Positions 23,194-33,026 of a stretch of DNA of 64,000 nucleotides are shown here, piece after piece. The DNA is from Dactylorhiza incarnata (taxonomy: Eukaryota; Streptophyta; Magnoliopsida; Asparagales; Orchidaceae): the NCBI GenBank assembly GCA_033032865.1, contig JAWHQI010000024.1:3998501-4062500 (forward strand), read 5' to 3'. A program made the position numbers and the translations under genes. Below the pieces are notes generated by a model that had not been told where the DNA came from, searched no databases, and was given only the letters and a program-made list of their open reading frames with translations. Numbering within the stretch: the stretch's first letter is position 1; every line of letters starts with the position of its first letter.

Positions 23194-26100
23194 TTATTCT
23201 ATTTTTAGCATTCCTAATTCAATTTTGAAGTTATTGAATTTTGTTTCATCCAGGGGTTTAGTGAATATGTCAGCTACTTGTTTGTCTGTAGGAATATATT
23301 CAATTATGATGTCTCCATTTTCTACATGTTCTCTAATAAAGTGATATCTAATTTCTATGTGCTTTGTTCTGCTATGTGATACAGGATTATTAGCAATAGC
23401 AATAGCACTAGTTGAATCACAATATAAAGGAGATTTTCTTAGCTGGATTTTATAGTCTTGGAGTTGGTGTTGAATCCATAGTAGCTGAGCACAGCAGTTT
23501 CCAGCTGAGATGTACTCAGATTCTGCTGTAGAGATAGCTACACTGGTCTGCTTCTTGCTACTCCAAGATATTAGCCTTTTGCCAAGGAATTGACAGGTGC
23601 CTGATGTGCTTTTTCTGTCCTCCTTGCATCCTGCAGTCAGCATCTGAAAAACCAGTCAGTTCAAAGTCATTGCTTCTAGGATACCAAAGGCCAAGATTAA
23701 GAGTACCCTTCAGATATCTCAGGATTCTTTTGACAGCAGTGTAGTGAGATTCTTTAGGGTTCACTTGGTACCTAGCACATACACATGTTCAGAACATAAT
23801 GTCTGGTCTGCTAGCAGTTAGGTAGAGCAATGAGCCAATGATGCCTCTGTACAAGGTTTCATCAATAGGTTTCCCTTTGTCATCCTTGTCCAGTGACACA
23901 TTGGCTGCCATTGGAGTTTTCATGACAGTGGAATTTTCCATTCCAAACTTCTTGATGATCTCTTTGGTGTACTTGGTCTGAGAAATGAAGATTCCTTCCT
24001 CAGACTGTTTCACTTGAAGTCCCAAGAAGTATTTGAGCTCACCCATGCTGCTCATTTCAAATTTCCCTTGCATAAGGCTTGCAAACCTTTTGCAAATGTT
24101 ATTATCAGTTGAGCCAAAAATTATGTCATCTACATACATTTGTACTAGAATAATATGACCTTTAACTACCCTAAGAAACAATGTCTTGTCTATCTTTCCC
24201 CTTGAGAATTTGTTCTCAATGAGGAATTTAGATAATGTCTCATACCAGGCTCTAGGTGCCTGTTTTAGACCATACAAAGCTTTTAATAAAAGATAGACAT
24301 GGTTTGGATGAGTAGAGACAATAAAACCCGGGGGTTGTTCTACGTATACTTCCTCCAGTATTGTTCCATTAAGGAATGCTGACTTCACATCCATTTGATA
24401 AACTATGAATCCAATATGTGCTGCAAATGCCAGGAACAGCCTGATTGCCTCCAATCTTGCCACAGGAGCAAACACTTGATCAAAATCTATGCCTTCCTCC
24501 TGTCTATATCCTTGGGCAACCAACCTTGCTTTGTTTTTGATAATCACACCATTTTCATCCAGCTTATTCCTAAATACCCATTTGGTCCCTATGACTTTGT
24601 GTTTCTTTGGTCTATGAACCAATATCCAGACCTTGCATCTTTCAAATTGATTTAACTCTTCTTGCATGGCCAATATCAATGAAGGGTCCTTATTGGCTTC
24701 ATCAAACTTCTTAGGCTCTATTTTGGATAGAAAGCTGTGATGCAATGCCTCATGTATTGAGTTCCCTCTTCTGATTTGCACACCTTCATTTGGATTTCCT
24801 ATAATATGTTCTTTGGGATGATCCTTCAGGTGTTTGGTTGCATTCCTTCACCTTTCATTCTCTCTTTGTGATTCTGGTGCATCTGTTTGAGTAGGCTGTT
24901 CTAGAGGTTCTGGATGTTGTGGTTCTTCAGCAGCAGTTGGTTCTTCATGAATGTCTTCTTCTTGAGACTCATCCTCTCTAGTCACAATCACAGTTCCATT
25001 AGATTCTTTATTGTCTTCAATGTGCTTTTCATTGATACTCATCTCCTTCAATTTCTGTGTAGAACCTGCATTACTAGAGAGACTTCCCAGATCCTTATAA
25101 ATAAGGCTGGTTTCATCAAATACAACATGTATAGATTCTTCTATCTTATTTGAGCTTTTGTTGAAGATTCTATAAGCTCTACTTTGAGAGCTATAGCCAA
25201 CAAAGATTCCCTCATGGGCTTTTTCAGCAAACTTAGTGAGATGGTGCTTTCCATTATTTAATACAAAGCACTTACTTCCTAATATTTTGAAGTAGGCTAA
25301 AGTGGGTTTTCTACCTTTCATCAATTCATAAGGGGTCTTATTCAGTCTTTTGTTGATAAGTGCCTTATTTTGCACATGGCATGCTGTGTTTACAACTTCA
25401 GCCCAGAAATACTCAGGAAGAGATGAGTTACTCAACATACTCCTACTGGCTTCAATGAGAGTTCTATTTCTTCTCTCAGCAACACCATTTTGTTGGGGTG
25501 TTCTAGGAGATGAGAACTCTTGTGAGATGCCTTGATGTTCATAAAATTTGGTCATTGCACCTGACTGAAATTCAGTCCCATGGTCACTTCTAAGTTTGAC
25601 TATTGTATTTCCTATTTCATTGTTGATTTGCCTAACAAAGCTAGTGAATACTTCTAGAGTATCTGACTTGTGTCTTAGGAAGAATACCCATGTGAATCTA
25701 GAATAGTCATCAATAATTACAAAGGTGTGAATCTTTCCTCCTAAGCTATGTATTGGCATTGGTCCAAATAGGTCCATGTGAAGTAGGTATAGACATCTAA
25801 TGGAATCCTTCTCACCAATTGATTTGAAGGATGACTTGGTTTGCTTACCCATTTGACAAGCATGGCAGGGACCCTCCTGTACACGCTTCCACTTAGGCCC
25901 TGCTCTCACTAGCTCTCCTGAAATAAGCTTATTTATAGTCTTATAGTTTATGTGAGCTAACCTTTTGTGTCATTGTACACTACTAGAGAATTTATTTTCA
26001 GCAACTAAGCATATGGGATTTACTTGATCAGAACATATAAAATTTAGGCAATAAATGTTGCCACTCCTAGTGCCTGAGAGAATTATATCATTCTCTTTCT

Positions 26101-26409
26101 TAATCAGGAACTCATCCTTGTGGAATGAAATGTCATACCCAAGATCACATAATTGACTTATGCTAATGAGATTGTGCTGCAATCCATCAACATAAGCAAC
26201 TTTGGTGATGGTGACAACTCCATTTGTGATATTGCCATATCCTTTAGTCTTACCTCTGTTAGATCCTCCAAATACAACCTTTGGTCTATTCTTCACATAG
26301 GTATAGTCATTCAGTAGACTTCTTGTCCCAGTCATGTGCATGGAACACCCACTGTCCAAATACCAGATAGGAATTTGATTGGTCTTTGGACAAATCTGCA
26401 ATAAGAAAA
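23194..26409 (-). pseudogene. pol: Element B pol: protease, integrase, RT, RNase H
   Basis: One frame from about 26409 to 23650, then a frameshift. Protease [14 protein letters not shown] (about 26326-26367). The GAG-pre-integrase zinc site is broken by TGA at 25970-25972, where Trp of WHKRLAH is expected. The integrase core has [19 protein letters not shown] and PQQNGVAERRNRTLIE. After a TGA near 24845, RT has [29 protein letters not shown] and [10 protein letters not shown] (about 24100-24140). RNase H: frameshift near 23640 (DADCRMQ against the shifted CKEDRKSTSG), then TAESEYIS, CDSTSAIAI and [10 protein letters not shown] to a stop at 23194. Copia domain order is complete, but the copy is dead. 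Confidence 0.88.
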
Positions 26410-28830
26410 TTACTTCTTCTTAGGAACCCACACAGAGTTGGGTCCTAGAACTTTGTTAGTAATAACTGGTGTCCTTACTTGTTGTTTGAACCTTTGTGCT
26501 ATGTGTGTTGCCACAGGTCTGAATACTGGTTTCCCAGAATTAAATCTTGGAACAGTTGGATTGAACCAGCAGTCAAGAGCAAAATGGCCAACCTTTCCAC
26601 ATCACCAACATTCATATCTGTTATATCTCCTTGGAGGTCTTCTCACTTCTTTGGGTTGACTCACATTTTGTTTAATTGCCTTATTCAATGGAGCTTTGTA
26701 AAATGTTTCAATGATATTCACTGATTTAGTTTCCTTGACATCAGTGGTTTTCACTACTGGTCTCAGTTCCTCTCCTTTGAGTTTGGTGTTTGCTTTAAAT
26801 ACAAAGGAGTCATGATGAGTTAATCCTTTTTCTTTGTGTAGAGATTTGGCATCACTAATACTTGGTTGAATTGAGTCATCTTTGCTATTGGAATACTCAC
26901 CCTTCCATAACTTATGCACACCTTTTAGATCATGCTCATTTGTGATAGGCATGACTTTGTTGAATTTTATAGGTTGCATAGGTGCCTTGTCATTATTTTT
27001 AGATTTATTTTCTGCCTTCCCATTGTATCCTATGCCAAATCTATATTGTGCAGAGAATGTGTCTATTATGAGAAGGATAGTTTGTGGTTTTGAGAACTTT
27101 GCCACAAGCTTTCTTTCAGCTAGGAGTTTTGCTTCAAGTTCTTTTATTAATTTCTTCTTAGTGCATAAGGTCTGAATGTGAATGATGGACATGACTTTTA
27201 ATTTGCTAAGCTCCTTGCTTACCTGATTCAACCTCTCAGCTGCCTCAGAGTAATGTGAGTTAGTATGCTTTAGTTCAGATATTTCTTTATGTAGCTTTTT
27301 GTTATGCCTTTTGCTCTTTTTAAGGGCTTTAAGGAGTGACTCATATTTCTCAACAATTTCATCTTCATGAAAGTTAGATTTTGAGTCATTCGCATCAAAA
27401 GAAAATGAATTTGCCTCAGGTTTAGAAATAGTTTTAGGTTCAGATTCAGAATCAGATAAAGGAGTTTTATCAAGTACCTTCACATTATAGATTGTCTCCT
27501 GATCCTCTTCATCACTGAGTGCCATGAGTCCTGTATTTTCTTCTTCATCCTCTTCACTATCAGACCTTGATAGTGGGGCTCTTATCATAGGTCTATTGTT
27601 CAAAATGTCTTCACTTTCATTGACAGCCACCAGAGCTATGAGTGCCTCTTCACTATCTGAATCAGATGATTGAGATTCACTGTCACTGAGAGTGACTTTG
27701 CCTTTCTTGGCTATTAGGCTCCTCTCATGTTTCTTGTCAGATTTGTGTCTCCTTTCATCAGACTTCTTGTTGTTCTTTCTTTTTGATGGACAATCAACAA
27801 TCATGTGTCCAGATTTCCTGCATCCAAAGCACAAAATCTCTTCTGAATTAGATTTATTATGTTTAGAGTTATACCTGTCCTTCTTGGAATCTTGTTTGAA
27901 TCCTTCTGAAGAATTGGAGTGCTTCTTAGATCTGGATGACTGAGAGGGTCTAGTTTTCTAGTGTTGTTTTCTTCTGAGCATCCTTTTCAACTGTTTGGTG
28001 AAGAGTGCCAGTTCACCATATGATATTTCAGAGTCAGAATTACTGGTCTGTGATTCTTCAGATTCAGATGGTATCCTGGGGGATAATGACATCCTTTCTT
28101 TGCTTTTCTTGGAACTTTCCGCCTTCAGTGCAATGGGATTTTCCTTGCTGTGTCCTTCTTCAGCTTTTCTGGTATTCAGGTGAAGTTCATGGGACAGAAG
28201 TTTCCCATATAGATTCTGTGACTGAATATTTCCCAGATTTCCCATTTCCCTGATTGCACAGATCTTGATATCCCATTCTTTGTTCAGGGATCTTAAGAAT
28301 TTATCATTCAGCTCATAATCTGTGAAAGTTCTTCCATAGGTTTTCAGACCATTTACAAATTTGAAGAATTTCTCATAGCAGATTGCTATTGAATCTTTCT
28401 TGTCTTGTCTGAAAGCCTCATATTGCGGATTTAGAAGAGACTTCCTATCATCTCTGACTTCTTCAGTCCCTTCCATATAGACAATGAGAGATTCCCACAT
28501 CTCTTTGGCAGTTTTGCAATGTACTAAGTTCTGGAAGGTTGAATCCTCAATTGCACTCACAATGATATTCTGAACTCTCTTATCCATGGAGGCCAGAATC
28601 ACTTCATCTTTGGTCATCTTAGAATATGTTTTGGGAGTCTTGATAATTCCATCTGTGAATGAGACCTTCATTGGAACAAAAGGTCCTTCTAGTACAGTGA
28701 TGTATATTCTAGGGTCAGAGGCTTCCATGAATAATCTGACCCTTTCCTTCCAAATCCCAAAATTTTCTTTTCTACAGATTGGTAACTTCATTGATGTGAA
28801 TTCCTTGTTTCCTTCACTGTTAGCCATCAC
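26410..28830 (-). pseudogene. gag: Element B gag with two zinc knuckles
   Basis: An 806-codon frame from ATG 28830 to TAA 26410-26412, longer than most Copia gags and typical of Sirevirus-type elements. The N-terminal capsid-like region has MKLPICRKENFGIWKERVRLF, TAKEMWESLIVYMEG and DKFLRSLNKEWD. A TAG at 27958-27960 breaks the frame. The first CCHC knuckle is CFGCRKSGHMIVDC (about 27793-27834). It is followed by a long acidic, Ser-rich and coiled-coil segment. The second knuckle (CW.CGKVGHFALDC) is cut by TGA at 26602-26604. Pol begins in another frame: a one-base-class shift in GAAGAAG just before the stop separates them, probably secondary damage to a fused gag-pol. Confidence 0.85.
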
Positions 28831-28894
28831 ACTTTAGTAAATCTACCCTTAGGAGATCTTGTTCAGGCTGTTAAACCTTTTCTTGAACAACCAA

Positions 28895-28906
28895 CCTCTG
28901 ATACCA
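28895..28906 (-). other. Primer-binding site of B
   Basis: The minus strand reads TGGTATCAGAGG, 2 nt (AG) from the 5' LTR. Confidence 0.9.
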
Positions 28907-28908
28907 CT

Positions 28909-30356
28909 TGAAAGACTTTATTTAAGGGTAGCTAATCACCTAGAGGGGGGGGGGGGGGGTGAATAGGTTATTTTAAAATCTATTAGCAATTCTTGATTTA
29001 AAACCTAAATGAATGATCAGAGCTTTCAAGAAACAAACACAAACACAAACACACAGAATTTTATAGTGGTTCCCCTGATCTTGGGTAATCCACTTTCCTC
29101 CTTCTCCCCTCTAGCAGTGTGCTAGATAGGGTTTATATCTCCTCCAGATCTCAGACCACCAAACAGGTCTTACAACTCAGATCTCAACATATCTTGCTGT
29201 CTCAGATCTCAACAGATCTTATCCTCTCAGATCTCAGCAGATCTTACAAACTCAGATCTCAAGAGATCTTACCTCAGCCTTTATAACAATAGGCTTACAC
29301 TCAGATTCACCCCTGAATCTTACAACTCAGATCACACCTGATCCTACACCTCAGATCCTTGAAAGATCCTACACTCAGATTCGACAACTCAGATCCTACA
29401 GAATTTGAAAGAAGTAGAAATAACACTTATACTTAGATTATCCAATGTATTGAGTCTTCTTGATCTATCTGAAAGATCAGATAGAAAACTTCAGCAGAAC
29501 AGCATCAGCAAAATGATCTTCTTGAAATGCACAGGCTGTGATGATTGTTCTTCTTTAGGAAGACAGATTCTTCCTCCTTAACCTTCTCTCTTCAGAAAAT
29601 AATCTCAGCACCAGATTGCTAAGGAATTTCTTGTAGTACAATTCTGAAAGAGGAGATGGCTTCTTCAGATTCTTTCTCAGATTTTCTCTCGAACGACGGA
29701 GAAGATGATGGCTTTCAATTGGAGTATTTCTCTGCTAAATCATAGGTCATGCCTTCTATTTATAACCCGCCATCCGCGACATCTAATACGCTCCTCCACG
29801 TCAGCATGACGTTAAGTCTTCAACGGTCTTTAATGGCTTCAGAAATAGACAATGGCTCAGCTTGCTGTAGATGAATTGTTACACTTTTCTCAGCTCAGAG
29901 CTTTACAGAAAAAGGCGTTGAGCACTGTGTATCTCTGTCGACGCTTTTTCTATAAGGTGTCGAGCGATGTGTAGATGCTCGACACTTTTAACTTTGCCTT
30001 CACATCTAGACACTTTTTGCTGGCGTTGAGCTAACAGAAGTTTAGTCGACACTTCTTATTCCATGGCGTCGAGCGATACTCCTTGGCTCGACGCTTCTTG
30101 ACTTGGTCTCAGATCTTCAGCGGCGACCTTGTCTTTTTGAGACAGCAGACATGGGTCGACGCTTCTGGGTCACAGGTGTCGAGCGATGTGTAGTGTCTCG
30201 ACGCTTGTGAACTTAGATTAATTCCTTGAGCACTTTCCTTGACCTGATCTTTTGCACAATGATTCTAGAAAGTATATCAAATACATTTTGAGGTATATCT
30301 TTGACTTAGGAATGGACTTATCCAAATCAAGGACATTGTGGACAATGGTCCCAACA
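28909..30356 (-). repeat. 5' LTR of element B
   Basis: 1448 bp, TGAAAGACTTTATTTAAGGG to GGTCCCAACA. It has a 15-G run (28945-28959) against 18 in the other copy, AGATCT-rich imperfect repeats (29140-29270) and a minus-strand TATA box at 29757-29764. Dyad clusters lie in U3 (29913-30210). Confidence 0.93.
29757..30210 (-). promoter_or_regulatory. B LTR promoter: TATA and GTCGAGC/GCTCGAC dyads
   Basis: TATAAATA (29757-29764, minus strand). U3 contains two matched hairpins with 9-bp perfect arms and 11-nt loops starting GAT: GTGTCGAGC/GCTCGACAC (29957-29985) and GCGTCGAGC/GCTCGACGC (30066-30094). A weaker one is near 30178-30205. Element F sits in the loop of the first hairpin in the other LTR. 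Confidence 0.65.
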
Positions 30357-30361
30357 ATTAT

Positions 30362-30864
30362 TACATTTTTTATGCTTAAAACTCTTATACAAAAAGGAAA
30401 AACTAACATGATAATATTAAGTACTTGACAAATGTTAGATTGTTCATCTTTAAGCTAAAAACTCTGATCTATTTTTATAAAAAGTATTCTAAAACTCCTT
30501 ATCGTTTCCTTCTCTCTACAAGCTCGATCATGCCTTTATCTTATTATCAACTTTTAAGTGGTGCCTCCTTACCCACTTTTGCTAATAACAAAAGGGGGAG
30601 AACTAACATGATAAATATAATCTGCTATCAAAATATAAAACTAAATGCTTAATTAAGATGATAGCTTACATATTAGGAGAACATGTATTTAGGGGGAGCA
30701 TGTATTTAGGGGGAGCAATTCTAAATGCTAAAATCGTTAATTATCCTAAGTCATCACTCACACACACACACAAGTATGTTTCTTCATGCTTATATATATT
30801 AATGCTCTGATTTATCATTAATGATTTTGTTATTATCAAAAGGGGGGGGGGGGGGGGGGGGGTT
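30362..30864 (+). other. End of A internal region with multiplied polypurine tracts
   Basis: Non-coding. It contains AACAAAAGGGGGAGAAC (30587-30603), a direct repeat built on TATTTAGGGGGAGCA (near 30687-30718), a short CA run (30762-30775), and finally TTGTTATTATCAAAAG plus 21 G (30842-30862) two bases before the 3' LTR. The same motifs in the same order flank the LTR of G on its strand. Repeated polypurine tracts are a known Sirevirus trait. Confidence 0.7.
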
Positions 30865-32149
30865 TGTTGGAACATGGTCTTCCGCATCTCCTAGGTTTGA
30901 GAATAACAAAACCTATGTGTATTTGATCTTGTGTGTTTAAGTATGCAGGATAACAAAGTCCACATGACTCAAGGATTACATAAGAAGGTTGCCCCCAAAG
31001 TTGAGCCATCAAATCCATAACTCCCAATAGCGTTGGCGGTAGTACTAGCGCAGGTGCTAGCTGTCGTTCGACGAACTGTAAGCGGCGCTCAACGAAATGC
31101 TCATTACTGCGTTCGACAAAAATTCGCTCGACGAACTCTTAGCTGCGTTCGACGAAATTCCGATCGACGAAATGTTTGCTTAAGCGAAAATGCCGGGAGT
31201 ACTTATAGAAGGAGATAGCGCCAGGCGGCATCCAATAGCGCAGGCGATAGCGAGGAGCATAGTAGGCAAGAGAGAAAAGTTTCCTCCGATTGAAGATTCT
31301 GCCGCGCAGAATATGTCCTAATATGGGATAGCGTCGGCGGTACCACTAGCGCAGGCGCTAGTGCTGAGGCTATAAAATGGACCCCTTGACTCCGTCTTCC
31401 TCATCCTCTTTAGATCCAGAATTCCAGAGCTTCGTGCCACAGCATAGATAGGAAGGTTCAGAGAGATACTCCCACAAATCCATGAAGGCTTAAGGAGATC
31501 CGTGGAGAAGATTTCAACACGCGTCATCATCATGACGAAAGACCGCATCAACTACGATCATACTCTACGAGTCTTCGTCTACTTCTCCAAGAGATCCACA
31601 TAGAGGGAGTTTTTATATTATCGTCTTTTTATTTCACATCTTTTCTTGTAATCGTGTAGTAAACTCGCCTCGTGTTGGCGACTAGGTCTGGGTAGGACTT
31701 AGGGCTGAAATTCGCCTCGTGTTGGCGACTAGGTCTCGGGTGTAGGTCTAGGGGGTGCTCGAGGCCATATCCAGGGAAGGGTTGGCTAGAGCGGCTTGAG
31801 GCCATATCCGGGGAAGGATCGGCTAAAGCCAACCGGTTCGTGGGGATACGAGTCGGCATAGAAAATAAAAAGAGTCTTTCATATTTCGCTTTGATTTCTA
31901 GCGTCATTGAAATCAAAATTTTGTAATCAATTTTATTAATAATAATCATGTCTCTCTTTGTGTAATAAAATTGATTTGTTTTTCATTTCTCTAAATTGTT
32001 TATTATCCTCCCCTTTATTATAAAATAATTTAGATCTTTAAGCAAAATCACTATTTTGATCTCTTATCATAAGCAAGTATTTCAAAATATAACTTAAGTT
32101 TTTTAAAACCCTTATTCACCCCCCTCTAAGGGCGCCTACCGATCCAACA
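30865..32149 (+). repeat. 3' LTR of element A
   Basis: 1285 bp with intact TGTTGG start and GATCCAACA end. It matches 4032-5311. TATA 31371-31378. TTCGACGAA-type repeats lie at about 31065-31172. Confidence 0.92.
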
Positions 32150-32936
32150 ATTATGCTATCGTGTAGGCAGTGACCACACTCCTCACCTCTAATATAAATA
32201 GGACATATACCGGAGCTAAGAATAAGACATGAACAGTAAATGAGAGCTCGCGAGTTTGAGGTGCGGATAGACTTTTTTGTTCACGCAGTTTGAGGCTTAC
32301 CTTTGCTGTGTTCGCAGGTTGTGCGGCTTGCTTGTGGTTCTGATTTGATTAGAGGAGACCGCAGTGGATAAGCCGGTAGCAGTCTGTGGTGGGTAGTAGC
32401 AGGAGGTCGCGGCTAGCGACAAGGCAGGTTCTCTTCAGCTCATTTCAGCTTTCAATAAAGTTCAGACCGTGACGGTTAGGTGGTTTGCCTTTGCCGGTCT
32501 GTTACTTCTGTTCAGTTCATCAGCAGCTTGTTCGCGGTTAGGAGCTGCTAAGTGACTGAGGTCAGACGGCCTTGCTTGGGCGAACAAAGTGAGCATTGGA
32601 ATAACGGGTAGTCCGCGTGTTGAGTTGCGGATTGGTGATTTCGCGGTTAGTCGCGCGGTCAGCTTGGCGACTTGGCAGTTTGCGCGAACAACCTTTGTTA
32701 GTCGGGCGATATGGCAGGTTCATGTTGTAACTTCCAGCTTCTTGTAGTTGGTTTTCTTCTCTCCTCATCATTGTGTACTGAAAGAATCATGTCTCACAAT
32801 GTATGTCTCGAAATGTACAAAAGATAGTTAGCAAGATTTCTCTTGTTCCTTCATTGTTTCTGGTTTCTGGTGTTTGGTATAGTTGGAGTGTTCCTACGAC
32901 CTGGTTCCCATTTTCCACTTATTAAAAATTTTAACA
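32150..32936 (+). repeat. Element C 5' LTR, right fragment
   Basis: Resumes at TTATGCTATCGTGTAGG, equivalent to position ~3781 of the left fragment, so ~250 bp are present on both sides of A. It continues through TATA (32193-32200) and an AATAAA (about 32454) to TTTTAACA. It is closer to the left fragment than to the 3' LTR in the shared part, so the duplication arose within this LTR. Confidence 0.85.
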
Positions 32937-32947
32937 TGGTATTAGAG
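32937..32947 (+). other. Primer-binding site of C
   Basis: TGGTATTAGAG directly abuts the LTR; it differs at one base from the initiator-Met tRNA match used by the other elements. Confidence 0.8.
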
Positions 32948-33026
32948 AGATCAGTGGTTTGAGCAGTGATTCAGCCGCAGTTATCTTGCTTGGATTTCTG
33001 GAAGCACAGTTATCAGTGGTATAACA

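Larger units (their letters stand above)
10310..30356 (-). mobile_element. Element B: complete Sirevirus-like Copia with accessory ORF, host of F
   Basis: Read right to left: 5' LTR 28909-30356 (1448 bp), PBS, gag, pol (protease, integrase, RT, RNase H), accessory ORF, polypurine tract and 3' LTR 10310-19807 split by F (about 1445 bp without it). The target duplication ATTAT is exact (10305-10309 and 30357-30361). About 12 kb without F, the size expected of Sirevirus/SIRE-type elements. It sits in the non-coding internal region of A. Multiple stops and two frameshifts make it unable to move on its own. Confidence 0.93.
4032..32149 (+). mobile_element. Element A: non-autonomous Sirevirus-like LTR element, interrupted by B
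   Basis: LTRs at 4032-5311 and 30865-32149 frame about 5.5 kb of internal DNA once B and its 5-bp duplication are discounted. There is a PBS at 5314, a broken gag at 5362-6826, then roughly 4 kb without coding potential and tandem polypurine motifs before the 3' LTR. I see no protease, integrase, RT or RNase H motif in any frame of A's own sequence. A resembles G in LTR ends (CTCTAAGGGCGCC...GATCCAACA), polypurine tracts and a stem-loop, suggesting mobilisation in trans by a G-type element. Its junction with C is anomalous: the 5' LTR lacks the first four bases (TGTT). Confidence 0.85.

Noticed and set aside
26394..26411. GT...AG mini-intron between B gag and pol
   Set aside because: 18 nt is far below plant intron size; a frameshift explains the layout.
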